In this document: positions 29,368 through 37,951 of the stretch, in pieces
Numbering within the stretch: the first letter of the stretch is position 1
Layout: every line of letters starts with the position of its first letter
NCBI RefSeq assembly: GCF_001274635.1
Contig: NZ_LBGV01000001.1
Span: 682,001-746,000, forward strand
Length of the DNA stretch: 64,000 bases
Direction of reading: 5' to 3'
Source of the DNA: Persicobacter sp. CCB-QB2
GTDB taxonomy: Bacteria > Bacteroidota > Bacteroidia > Cytophagales > Cyclobacteriaceae
The notes under the pieces: generated by a model
Database searches by the model: none
What the model was told of the DNA's origin: nothing
The model's input: the letters and a program-made list of their open reading frames with translations, nothing else
Made by a program: the position numbers and the translations under genes

Positions 29368-29590
29368 TTAAGCCGAATTATTCATCGCTAAATTTTCTGA
29401 TTAAGTGCAAGATGCTTATAGTCAAATGAGTACAAATCGTTGTCTTAGCTTTGAATTAGCCCAAATTTGGACAAGCTTGCTTTCTCCTCATTCATCTGTT
29501 TCGTTGGAAAAAACTTAAAATAGGAAACTATTCCTTCATTTTTCCCGCCTTACAGCTAAACGAGGATTTAAGCATTGAACTCCGGCTTAA
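29368..29590 (+). repeat. TIR-bearing dispersed intergenic repeat, copy A
   Basis: This 223-bp element starts TTAAGCCGAATTATTCA and ends TCCGGCTTAA, so its ends are inverted copies. The interior carries the family blocks AGCCCAAATTTGGAC, GCTTTCTCCTCATTCATCTG, TTTCGTTGG, ATAGGAAACTATTCC and GCTAAACGAGGATTTAAGC. It lies between two convergent genes, and its terminal TTAA overlaps the mtaB stop codon. Copies B to F are elsewhere in the window. Confidence 0.85.
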
Positions 29591-30930
29591 TGTTTTTCGA
29601 ATATGGTTTCGATTTCATCAATCTCCATCTGTCCCTGTTCATTGATGTTTTTCATCTTCACCTGCTTCAGTTCATTGATCAGCATTGGGTCATATTTGGC
29701 TGCCACACGTATATAGTTTTCAGTAAAGCCAAGCATTTTACCTTCATGGATTTCATCCTCAAATAATACGGTGTAGTTTTTATCAATATGTTCCTGGTAG
29801 AATTGTCTTCTTTTCTTTTCAGAAAGGATACGAAGCATTTTTGCGCGCTTGCTTCTTTCCTTAATCGGCACCACTTCTCCCATATCTACCGCTTCGGTAT
29901 TGGGGCGCTCAGAATAGGGGAATACGTGTAGATAGGAGATTGGTAATTCACTCAGGAAGTTATAAGTTTCCAGAAAGCGTTCCTCTGTTTCGCCGGGAAA
30001 GCCCACGATCACATCTACCCCGATGCCACAATGGGGCATCAGTTCCTTAATCTTCTTGACGCGGTCGGCATAAAGGTCTCTTTTATAGCGACGCTTCATT
30101 AATCGCAGGATCTCCGGTGAACCGGACTGCAAAGGAATATGGAAATGTGGGACGAATTTCTCAGACTGTGCCGTGAACTCAATGATTTCGTCTGTCAATA
30201 AGTTCGGTTCGATAGAAGAAATACGAATGCGCTCAATACCTTCCACTTTATCCAGGGCTTTCGCCAAATCCACAAATTTATCTTCCCGCTGTCCATTACG
30301 GATACCGAAATCTCCGGTGTTTACTCCGGTTAAAACGATTTCCTTAACGCCTGCTGCGACAATCTCCTTGGCAGATTTCACTACATTCTCAATCGTATCG
30401 GATCGGCTTGCTCCTCTAGCCATTGGAATAGTGCAGTAAGTACATGGGTAATCGCAGCCGTCCTGCACTTTCAGGAAAGTGCGGGTGCGGTCATTTAAGG
30501 AATAGGCGTTATGATAATCCAACGCATCCTCTATATCGGAATAGTATACTTCTGCTTTCTTTTCCTGGGTAAATGGATCCACCTTGGGTTGGAAGTTCTC
30601 ATCCAAAATGTCCAATAGGCGGAATTTTTCTGCAGCACCAAATACGGCATCCACGCCATCAATGGTCGCAATCTCCTTTGGTTTAAGCTGTGCGTAGCAT
30701 CCGAGGATGGCCACATACCCCTTCGGGTTGATCTTCATTGCCTCCTGCACCACTTTGCGGCATTTCTTGTCCGCATTGTCGGTTACTGAGCATGTATTAA
30801 TAATGAAGATGTCCGGATTGGCATCAAACTCGACTTTTCGATATCCTCTCTCCTCGAAATTGCGGGCAATAGTGGAGGTTTCTGAAAAGTTAAGCTTACA
30901 GCCTAAAGTATAAAACGCAACTTTTTTCAT
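29587..30930 (-). CDS. mtaB: tRNA (t6A37) methylthiotransferase MtaB
   Basis: MtaB is a radical-SAM methylthiotransferase that converts t6A37 to ms2t6A37 in tRNAs reading ANN codons. The protein (about 447 aa) has the N-terminal MTTase cysteines (TLGCKLNFSE at about 6-15, NTCSVTDNAD near 48, ILGCYAQLKP near 82), the radical-SAM cluster CDYPCTYCTIPMARG near 150 and the family GFPGETEERF near 285. The RNA-binding C-terminus is short. The name YqeV/MtaB is chosen over MiaB because of the CKLN and GCYAQL motifs and the presence of a separate miaB in this window. I used the ATG at 30930; the open frame extends 9 bp further. Confidence 0.94.
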   Translation of the reverse strand: MKKVAFYTLGCKLNFSETSTIARNFEERGYRKVEFDANPDIFIINTCSVTDNADKKCRKVVQEAMKINPKGYVAILGCYAQLKPKEIATIDGVDAVFGAAEKFRLLDILDENFQPKVDPFTQEKKAEVYYSDIEDALDYHNAYSLNDRTRTFLKVQDGCDYPCTYCTIPMARGASRSDTIENVVKSAKEIVAAGVKEIVLTGVNTGDFGIRNGQREDKFVDLAKALDKVEGIERIRISSIEPNLLTDEIIEFTAQSEKFVPHFHIPLQSGSPEILRLMKRRYKRDLYADRVKKIKELMPHCGIGVDVIVGFPGETEERFLETYNFLSELPISYLHVFPYSERPNTEAVDMGEVVPIKERSKRAKMLRILSEKKRRQFYQEHIDKNYTVLFEDEIHEGKMLGFTENYIRVAAKYDPMLINELKQVKMKNINEQGQMEIDEIETIFEKH

Positions 30931-31177
30931 AGCGCGCAAAGGTAGTGATTTTTTGGCCGTTTTTTGCTCTGATAGCGCAATAAATAACAGTTGGCGATGT
31001 GTTAGTTAGAATAATATATTCACATATTTTAATCATTCAATTAATATTTTTCTAATTCTGCAAACTGATTGACTGATAAGGGAGTAGGATTTTGAGATTC
31101 GTATTTCAGAAATTGTTTTTTGAAAAGATCGTAAATATTACGTAGGGGTGTTTTTTTAGCCAAAATTGATTGATACC

Positions 31178-31209
31178 TTGTGTTTGTAAATAATTCAGGC
31201 TTATATTTG
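31178..31209 (+). promoter_or_regulatory. Candidate promoter of glnN
   Basis: TTG at 31178-31180 and a perfect TAnnTTTG box (TATATTTG, 31202-31209) are 21 bp apart. The glnN start codon is 70 bp downstream. Confidence 0.6.
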
Positions 31210-31279
31210 AGCCGTTAATACAGCCGTGATTTAAGATATGTAAGAAATCACGTTAATTTTCAACCCTACAAGAACTGAA

Positions 31280-33442
31280 ATGGCACATTTGAGATTCAAA
31301 GCGCTAGAAGAGCTTTCTAAAAGATCCGCTGTAAAGGTGGAGGAACCAGCAGAACCGATTTCATCCTATTTCGGTGTAAATTCATTTGACCTAGAGAAAA
31401 TGAAGCGCACCTTGGCTCCTGATACTTTCAAAAGAGTAAAAGATGCCATCGAGAATGGTAAAAAGATTGACGTTGATACTGCTGATGCGATTGCTGCTGC
31501 AGTAAAGACCTGGGCAATGGACAAAGGAGTTACACATTATACTCACTGGTTCCAGCCACTTACCGGTTCAACTGCTGAAAAGCACGATTCTTTCTTTGAT
31601 GCCTTTGCAGGACTTGAGCGTTTGAAAGGTGAAGCTTTGATCCGTCAGGAGCCGGATGCCTCTTCATTCCCGAACGGTGGTATCCGTTCTACTTTCGAGG
31701 CACGTGGTTATACCGCCTGGGATCCATCATCTCCAATCTTTATCTTTGGTAATACACTTTGTATTCCTACCGTTTTCGTTTCCTATACTTCTGAGTCTTT
31801 GGATTACAAAGCTCCTTTGTTGAAGGCAATCGAGGCAGTAGATAAAGCATCCACTCGTGTATGTCGTTACTTCGATCGTAACGTAAACCACGTAACTGCT
31901 TCTTTGGGTTGTGAGCAAGAGTACTTTGTGATTGACAAAGGATTGTATTACTCACGTCCTGATTTGGTAATGTCTGGTCGTACATTGTTCGGTCACGCTC
32001 CAGCGCGCGGTCAGCAGTTGGATGATCATTATTTTGGTACTATTGCTCCTCGTGTATTGGATTACATGAAGGATTTCGAGATCGAGGCTTTGAAATTGGG
32101 TATTCCTGTTTCTACTCGTCACAATGAGGTAGCGCCTTCTCAGTATGAGGTGGCACCATTGTTCGAGGAAGTAAATAAAGCTTCGGATCATAATAAATTA
32201 TTGCAAGACTTGATGGACAAAGTGGCGGAGCGCCATGACCTGAAAGTATTGTTCCACGAGAAGCCATTCGCTAATCTGAATGGTACTGGTAAGCACAACA
32301 ACTGGTCTTTGATCACTGATCAGGGGGTTAACTTGTTGCAGCCATCTTCTTCTGCACGTGAGAACTTGCAGTTCCTAACTTTCTTCGTAAACACCATTAA
32401 GGCGGTTCACGAGCACGCTGATTTGCTTCGTGCGTCTACTGCTTCGGCAGGTAACGATCACCGTTTGGGTGCAAACGAAGCTCCTCCGGCCATTATCTCC
32501 GCTTTCATCGGTCAGCAGTTGACTGCTGTATTGGATGAGTTGGAAAACAACGGTAATGTTGAGGTAGAGAAAGGCGATAACATGTACATGAAGTTGGGTA
32601 TTGACAAGATTCCTGAAATCTTGTTGGATAACACTGACCGTAACCGTACTTCTCCATTCGCTTTCACCGGTAACAAATTTGAGTACCGTGCAGTGGGTGG
32701 TGATGCGAACTGTGCAGGCCCAATGGCAGTATTGAACGTAATTGTGGCAGAACAGCTTCAGCAGTTTGCTGATGAGGTTGATGCAGCTATCGAAGGCGGA
32801 AAAGAAAAGCGTTTGGCAATTGTTGACGTATTGCGTCGTTATATTAAGGAGTCTAAAGCGATTCGTTTCGAAGGTGACGGTTACTCTGATGAGTGGGTTG
32901 TTGAAGCGGAGAAGCGTGGTCTTCCAAATATTAAGACTACTCCAGAGGCATTGGAGGCTTACATTTCTGATAAAGCGGTTGCTTTGTTCGGTAAGCACCA
33001 TGTATTGTCGGAGCGTGAGCTTCATGCACGTGTAGAAATCCTTCAGGAGAACTACATTAACAAGATTCAGATTGAGTCTCGTGTAATGGGTGACCTTGCA
33101 GCGAACCATATCATTCCTACCGTTGTTCAGTATCAAAACAAATTGATCCAAAACGCTCAGGGGCTTAAGGATCTTGGAATCGATAATTCAGAGATTGTTT
33201 CTACTATCGAAAAAATCAACAAGCACTTGTCTAATCTGAAAGTAGCGATCACCAACATGACGAACGCCCGTAAGGAAGTGAATCAGATCGAGGATGCTAC
33301 TGAGAAAGCAAAAGCTTACTGCTTTGGTATCAAAGAAAAGTATTTCGAAGAGATCCGTTATGCGGTTGACAAGTTGGAGCTTTATGTTGACAATGAAGAT
33401 TGGCCATTGACTAAATACCGTGAGTTGTTATTCTTACGTTAA
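31280..33442 (+). CDS. glnN: Glutamine synthetase type III
   Basis: The enzyme makes glutamine from glutamate, ammonia and ATP. At 720 residues it belongs to the large GSIII class, a dodecamer found in Bacteroidota and cyanobacteria, rather than GSI (about 470 aa). Visible signatures are AMDKGVTHYTHWFQPLTGSTAEKHDSF near 90, VSTRHNEVAPSQYEVAP (near 270), FHEKPFANLNGTGKHNNWS (near 330) and NRTSPFAFTGNKFEYRAVG (near 455). Codon use is strongly skewed to optimal codons, suggesting high expression. It is monocistronic, with its own promoter-like element and terminator. No glnB/amtB genes are nearby. Confidence 0.98.
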   Translation: MAHLRFKALEELSKRSAVKVEEPAEPISSYFGVNSFDLEKMKRTLAPDTFKRVKDAIENGKKIDVDTADAIAAAVKTWAMDKGVTHYTHWFQPLTGSTAEKHDSFFDAFAGLERLKGEALIRQEPDASSFPNGGIRSTFEARGYTAWDPSSPIFIFGNTLCIPTVFVSYTSESLDYKAPLLKAIEAVDKASTRVCRYFDRNVNHVTASLGCEQEYFVIDKGLYYSRPDLVMSGRTLFGHAPARGQQLDDHYFGTIAPRVLDYMKDFEIEALKLGIPVSTRHNEVAPSQYEVAPLFEEVNKASDHNKLLQDLMDKVAERHDLKVLFHEKPFANLNGTGKHNNWSLITDQGVNLLQPSSSARENLQFLTFFVNTIKAVHEHADLLRASTASAGNDHRLGANEAPPAIISAFIGQQLTAVLDELENNGNVEVEKGDNMYMKLGIDKIPEILLDNTDRNRTSPFAFTGNKFEYRAVGGDANCAGPMAVLNVIVAEQLQQFADEVDAAIEGGKEKRLAIVDVLRRYIKESKAIRFEGDGYSDEWVVEAEKRGLPNIKTTPEALEAYISDKAVALFGKHHVLSERELHARVEILQENYINKIQIESRVMGDLAANHIIPTVVQYQNKLIQNAQGLKDLGIDNSEIVSTIEKINKHLSNLKVAITNMTNARKEVNQIEDATEKAKAYCFGIKEKYFEEIRYAVDKLELYVDNEDWPLTKYRELLFLR

Positions 33443-33464
33443 TTAATAGTATAGCAAAAGATTT

Positions 33465-33500
33465 AAAAACCTCAGCTCTTTTTTGAGCGGAGGTTTTTTT
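33465..33500 (+). terminator. Intrinsic terminator of glnN
   Basis: AAAAACCTC-A-GCTC pairs with GAGC-G-GAGGTTTTT around TTTTTT, followed by a T run. Confidence 0.9.
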
Positions 33501-34155
33501 GTGCTTTGATTTTGGTAGAAACCAATTGTAGAGTTTCGATGCAGGATAATAAAGATAACCATGAATTCTCGTTGCAAAAAGCATAGGGAATTAGAGGTGT
33601 ATTTTGATGAGGGACAGGGTGCTTGATGAAAATAGGCTGTATTTAATGGTAAAAAAAAGAGAAAAAGCATTTGATGTTTTTTTTAAATATTTTTTTGTAT
33701 GATTTTTCTCAGCTGGAGGTGATTGTTCTTTTTTTGAGTTGGGGGGAGAAGAATAACGCTCCTAATTGATATAGGCACTTTTTGCGCATCGCTCTTGTTA
33801 ATTTTAGACAAGTTTTTCATGTTTCTGAACGATTGAATGAAAAAAAGAGTGACTTGAGGAGTCAAAAGCGGTTCTTAGCATCCTAAATAGGGTAAAGTTT
33901 TTCGATGAACGATTTTGTATAGGGGCAGGTTATGGCTTTTGGGGATCGATTGGGATGAATAATAAAATAAGACTTGTCTAAAATGGCAATTGGAATAAAG
34001 GGTTTCTTTCTTTTGGAAAAAATATTTATAAAAAAAATAGGAAAAACTTATATGTAGTGATGTGGTTTGAATTTAACCTTTCGAAGAGGGCTGGCGTTCC
34101 TATTTTTACATAATCCGATTTGACTAACTTATATTGAATAATTAAATCATCACTT
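33501..34155. other. 655-bp A/T-rich intergenic region without supported genes
   Basis: Short open frames on the minus strand here are composed of low-complexity codons (F, L, K) and lack recognisable motifs. I see no RNA gene, no copy of the dispersed repeat and no clear promoter. Confidence 0.5.
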
Positions 34156-34794
34156 ATGAAAGAGACGACTATGTTGGGGGTGATCAGAGCTGCCTTGGAT
34201 ACTGCCATCAGCCAACCGCTGGTAGGGCTATATTTAGCTGAGTATGGTTATACCAAAGAAACGATCGCAGAGGGTGATTTACTTTATGAGAATTATGTGC
34301 AGGCATTAGAAGCTACTCGAAAATTAAGTTTTGAGGTGGAACAGGCTATTATTGCTTATCAAAAGCGATTTAAGAAATTTGAAGCGAGATATCGAGAACA
34401 TCGAAAGCTGGCTATGGTAAAATTCAAAGCTCAGGAGCCTGTTTTGAGAGCACTTGATTTGGTGGCCCCTTGTGGTGATAATATGTCGGAACGCATGTTG
34501 TCCATGCGAAGGTTTTATTACGGTTTGAAGGGAGACCAGCAGCTGACTGAAGCGTTAAAAGCAGTGAAAATCAATGAGGGAGTAGTGAAGTCCGCCATAA
34601 GGGAGTTTGGCTTAATTGAAAATGAAAAGTCACAGGTGCAGCGTCATCGAGGCATTTTACAGTCCATGAATGCAGTGAAGTCAGAACAATTCGGAAGATT
34701 GCAGTTGTGGATGAGTGATTTTATTCAGGTGGCACGCATTGCTCTGAAGGACAATGAGCAGCTCCTTGAAGGTTTAGGGGTGACGGTTAAGTAA
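34156..34794 (+). CDS. Helical hypothetical protein, 212 aa
   Basis: I do not recognise the family. The protein is almost entirely helical and soluble. An N-terminal segment TMLGVIRAALDTAISQPLVGLYLAEYGYTKETIAEG is followed by coiled-coil-like stretches (VEQAIIAYQKRFKKFEARYREHRKLAMVKFK). It has no signal peptide. A candidate terminator lies about 40 bp downstream, so it appears monocistronic. A structural or regulatory role is possible, but nothing indicates which. Confidence 0.75.
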   Translation: MKETTMLGVIRAALDTAISQPLVGLYLAEYGYTKETIAEGDLLYENYVQALEATRKLSFEVEQAIIAYQKRFKKFEARYREHRKLAMVKFKAQEPVLRALDLVAPCGDNMSERMLSMRRFYYGLKGDQQLTEALKAVKINEGVVKSAIREFGLIENEKSQVQRHRGILQSMNAVKSEQFGRLQLWMSDFIQVARIALKDNEQLLEGLGVTVK

Positions 34795-34832
34795 AAGTGT
34801 TCATTTATTTTTGATAGTTGTACAAAAAGTAG

Positions 34833-34857
34833 GGGGGATGACCTTGGTTCATCCCCC
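34833..34857 (+). terminator. Hairpin after the helical protein gene
   Basis: GGGGGATGA and TCATCCCCC form a perfect 9-bp stem around CCTTGGT. No long T run follows, so termination would be weak or factor-assisted. Confidence 0.5.
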
Positions 34858-35148
34858 ATTTGTTCGAAAATTCATCCAGATTGCTATATTGTTGAGAGCC
34901 GTGCGCGTTTGTGCTACGGCTTCTTTCTTTTTTGAACAAAAAGTAATCAAGGGGAAGTCTGGGATGGGAATTGCTTCACTAAAATCCTTTTCATTTCGGC
35001 AATGAGCATTGTAATATAAGGGGGGTAAATAGATCTTATTTTCAGTATGTTAATCCTTTTGATGCGTAAATGATACCGGAGGGAAGGAGTTGATTTAATT
35101 ATTTGAATAAATTTTTTAACTTTAAATCAAACTAATCTTATTTTAATC
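34858..35148. other. Intergenic region with a second hairpin
   Basis: AGCCGT (34897-34902) and ACGGCT (34916-34921) form a stem followed by TCTTTCTTTTTT, another terminator-like structure. The adjacent AGTAATCAAGGGGAAGTC tract looks repeat-derived, but only one copy is present in the window, so I cannot confirm this. Confidence 0.4.
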
Positions 35149-35562
35149 ATGGGTGATCGATTTAAAGTCTACACATTAACCCTGATAAGTGCCTTGGTAT
35201 TATGTGGTTGTTCTGAATTTGAAGGGGAAGGTCCCAGGATGGAGTCGTTCATGGACAATTGGGATTGGGGAGAGATGGTCGCAACGGTGGATTGGGGCTT
35301 TAACTTTGGGTGTAATAGCATTGAAGTGAAATCAGTTCAAGATATTCAGGATTTTATTGCGGAAGTGGAACAAGAGATGCTAACTGAAGTAGGGGATGAG
35401 GCTTTATATGGTGTTCATGCTCAATTCGACGGTGAGAAGCTGACTTATTTCCTGATTACGGATGCGAATGATGCACGGCTTTCAGCAGAAGAAAAAAAGG
35501 CTTTTACCCTGGATCAGGATAAAAGCCCTTTTGAGTTATTGATCAAATGCGACCAATCCTAA
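35149..35562 (+). CDS. Small lipoprotein, 137 aa
   Basis: The N-terminus MGDRFKVYTLTLISALVLCGCSEFEGEG has a basic start, a hydrophobic core and a lipobox-like LCGC, giving a lipid-modified Cys near residue 23. The mature part is acidic and contains WDWGEMVATVDWGFNF and CNSIEVKSVQDIQDFI; I do not recognise the family. Two further cysteines (Cys57 and Cys134 regions) could form a disulfide. The gene ends 5 bp before the end of the convergent membrane protein gene. Confidence 0.72.
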   Translation: MGDRFKVYTLTLISALVLCGCSEFEGEGPRMESFMDNWDWGEMVATVDWGFNFGCNSIEVKSVQDIQDFIAEVEQEMLTEVGDEALYGVHAQFDGEKLTYFLITDANDARLSAEEKKAFTLDQDKSPFELLIKCDQS

Positions 35563-35567
35563 AGATA

Positions 35568-37208
35568 TTAATTTTCTACTGTTTGGACTTCGTTTCTTAG
35601 CTTGATATCCAAATTGTTGAAATCTACCAGATCTACCAATTCGCTAAGGTCATCGTCATAGGTGACCTTCACCAAATCTCCTTTTTGGGTGACCGGAAGC
35701 TCGTTGGAGATCATGGTATTACCGATGAAAATGCGATCTTCGGCTCCCGCAAGTACCAGATAGAAATTCATATTGCCATTTCTCACGTCGCTACCGACCC
35801 TTAATACTTTAGCTTCTAGCTGCAGGGTGTTTTTATTCTCTGAAGGGATATTGAGGTGTCCCTTACTATTGACTGCATTCTTGTAGGCGCGTAAGCATTC
35901 CTTGATATTATTGCCAACTCCAACAATGGTGTAATCTTCAACAGAAACCATTCCGATCATCTTTACTAATCCGCCTCGGTCTTTCAAAGACATGACGTAG
36001 GTCGGAATACCATTGATATTATAAGTCACCGGAAAGGTGACGCCATAACCTTTCTCTTGGACTTTTCCTGCGGCAGAAGACATAGCAGCCGTTTCTGTAG
36101 CGCCGACTTGTTTGAACCAGGTGGCGTCCTTGCTGCGGGTATCGATCAACATGAAGCCTACGGTCCCCTGGTCAGCTCCAACGGAAGTTAATCCTGTGTA
36201 CCAATAGCTTTTGCCATCTGCACCAAAAACTAATGACATCCCTTCAGTTGGCTTCAGCTTGTTTTCATTAGAAAAATTCCAGTAACCCTGTACAAATTCG
36301 CCCCAGTCGGATAATTGTTCTTTTACAAAATCATAGGGCTGAATGCGATCCACCCATTCCGGTGTTTCAGTGATGGTGTAGGCTTGTTGAGCTCCGGTTT
36401 CCGGATTTACGATGATGGTTCCAATAGCTTCTTTGCCTGAAAAGCCCACTTTCTTTTCATATTGGGTGATTACCCAATGAGGGTAACCCTTTTCATCGAT
36501 TTCAAAAGTGTAATCAGTATAACCCTTAGAGGCATAGCCATTGAAGAATAAATGACGTTTGAGGTTGTCTCCAAAAAAAGCATTGGGCTGATACCTGATG
36601 TTGAGCGGCTGGCCATCAATTTCCTGTACGAGGCGGACGTCACGTTCATTGGTCGCAGATACCATTACATAGCCTGGAGTTCCCTGCCTGTTGTCTAACC
36701 ATTTGAAGAATCCGGAGTGAAGCAAAGGAGCTATCCAGTATAATTTACCCTGAAATTGCTGAATGGTGAACTCTCCCAGGTCCACCTGACTGCCCAGAGC
36801 TGGCTTGGCGCCCAAAATTTTATCTCCTAAACGTTCTGCTACAGCCTGATCCACCGTTCGGATTTCCTCCACAGAAATGGGGGCGATCTGTTTGGCGAAA
36901 TTATCTCCCTCTTTGACTTTACCTAATAATACCTGATAATCATCGGCATGTATGATAGGTGCGGTAGTAACGAAAGAGACGATGGTGAGGTAACTGAGCA
37001 CGAAAAAGGTGATCAATAAGATGAATCCGGAGAATTTTTTCTGTGGGGCATTACCCTCTACTGCTCTACTTACACTAAAAAGAAGTAATAGTACGACCAC
37101 CAACAAGAGGGGAAGTCCAAAATAACCATAGGCCAAGGTAGGTAAGAAAAAATAGATACCAGTTCCCAGGGTTAATAATGCAATGATGCAGAGAATAATA
37201 AAGATCAT
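35568..37208 (-). CDS. Large membrane-anchored protein of unknown function, 546 aa
   Basis: Three hydrophobic segments lie in the first 100 residues (IFIILCIIALLTLGTGIYFFL, GLPLLLVVVLLLLFSV, GFILLITFFVLSYLTIVSFV). The rest (about 100-546) is a large soluble domain, with segments such as GEFTIQQFQGKLYWIAPLLHSGFFKWLDNRQGTPGYVMVSATNERDVRLV and KGYPHWVITQYEKKVGF. I associate this with a conserved family present also in Firmicutes, which has received inconsistent names; I know no established function. The domain probably faces outward. Monocistronic by position, with a hairpin 130 bp upstream that belongs to the preceding gene. Confidence 0.78.
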   Translation of the reverse strand: MIFIILCIIALLTLGTGIYFFLPTLAYGYFGLPLLLVVVLLLLFSVSRAVEGNAPQKKFSGFILLITFFVLSYLTIVSFVTTAPIIHADDYQVLLGKVKEGDNFAKQIAPISVEEIRTVDQAVAERLGDKILGAKPALGSQVDLGEFTIQQFQGKLYWIAPLLHSGFFKWLDNRQGTPGYVMVSATNERDVRLVQEIDGQPLNIRYQPNAFFGDNLKRHLFFNGYASKGYTDYTFEIDEKGYPHWVITQYEKKVGFSGKEAIGTIIVNPETGAQQAYTITETPEWVDRIQPYDFVKEQLSDWGEFVQGYWNFSNENKLKPTEGMSLVFGADGKSYWYTGLTSVGADQGTVGFMLIDTRSKDATWFKQVGATETAAMSSAAGKVQEKGYGVTFPVTYNINGIPTYVMSLKDRGGLVKMIGMVSVEDYTIVGVGNNIKECLRAYKNAVNSKGHLNIPSENKNTLQLEAKVLRVGSDVRNGNMNFYLVLAGAEDRIFIGNTMISNELPVTQKGDLVKVTYDDDLSELVDLVDFNNLDIKLRNEVQTVEN

Positions 37209-37338
37209 AGATAATAATTAGCAGAATAAAAATTTTAAGAGCTTAAATTAAAAAATATTGGAGGAGGTTGGGTTAAATAAAATTAAATTTTTAAAAGGAA
37301 TTTGGAATAAAAGAGGTTAATCATCGAAGGGTGATATG

Positions 37339-37375
37339 AAAAAGGCCATCGAAATAGGATTTTCGATGGCCTTTT
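37339..37375 (-). terminator. Intrinsic terminator, probably the displaced metZ terminator
   Basis: AAAGGCCATCGAAA and TTTCGATGGCCTTT form a perfect 14-bp stem with a 6-nt loop and a T tract in the minus direction. The nearest upstream minus-strand gene is metZ, 580 bp away, with two repeat elements in between. Confidence 0.85.
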
Positions 37376-37413
37376 GGCTTAGGAATTGTCGGAAACTCAA
37401 GTCAAAACTTCTT

Positions 37414-37634
37414 TACTCGAATAATTCACCGCTAGAATTATCAACTGGACCCAACGATGTCACTATTAATTCTTTGAGCTTGGATTCGTTGATTTTTTAA
37501 TAGTCCAAATTGGTGTGAGCGTGCTTTCTCCTCATTCCTTTGCTTCGTTGGAAAAAACTCGAAATAGGCAACTATTCCTTCGTTTTTCCCCTCCATGCAG
37601 CTAAATGAGGATTGAAGAATGCATAATCCGGCAT
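37414..37634 (+). repeat. TIR-bearing dispersed intergenic repeat, copy B
   Basis: About 221 bp. It starts CTCGAATAATTCACCGCTAGA and ends GCATAATCCGGC. The shared blocks GCTTTCTCCTCATTC, TTCGTTGGAAAAAACTCG, AATAGGCAACTATTCC and GCAGCTAAATGAGGATTGA are present. The termini are more eroded than in copies A and C. Confidence 0.82.
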
Positions 37635-37716
37635 CAGTGCGTATGGAATGAAATTTCATCGAAGCATTTTCGGTAGAATCGTTTAGACGATCTTCCCAAA
37701 ATCAGTCTTTTTGAAT

Positions 37717-37880
37717 GAGAGCGTGTTTATAAGCCAAAATTCACAGCGAAAATTTGAAGTATTACGGAAGCGATAAAGGATTATTTGGAGAGAATAGCAT
37801 CGCTATTTTTGAGAAGTTATCCAAAATCACTTCCAATAATTCGAATTGGCAGCCGGATGGTGTGCTTTTAAACATGCTCT
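37717..37880. mobile_element. MITE-like element with 17-bp inverted repeats
   Basis: This 164-bp non-coding element begins (after a G) AGAGCGTGTTTATAAGC and ends with the inverse of AGAGCATGTTTAAAAGC (15 of 17 matching). The interior contains further palindromes (GAATAGC-ATC-GCTATT). A 4-bp direct repeat GAAT flanks it (37713-37716 and 37881-37884), as expected for a target duplication. It encodes no transposase. It is unrelated in sequence to the 220-bp repeat family. Confidence 0.7.
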
Positions 37881-37951
37881 GAATAGTGTCCGCTTTTCAT
37901 AAAACGGCTTAAGCTGTTTGTATTTCATTTTGCCCTTTATTGGGAACTTTC

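Noticed and set aside
33443-33865. Two short minus-strand open frames after glnN
   Set aside because: The first begins at the glnN terminator and both are made of low-complexity codons; no family features.
34858-35010. Sequence with AGTAATCAAGGGGAAGTC resembling a dispersed repeat
   Set aside because: Only one copy occurs in the window, so the repeat claim cannot be tested here.
37441-37659. 72-codon open frame on the minus strand across repeat copy B
   Set aside because: Its peptide (GKNEGIVAYFEFFPTKQ) is the translation of the repeat; other copies have stops or different residues at this place, so it is not a protein gene.
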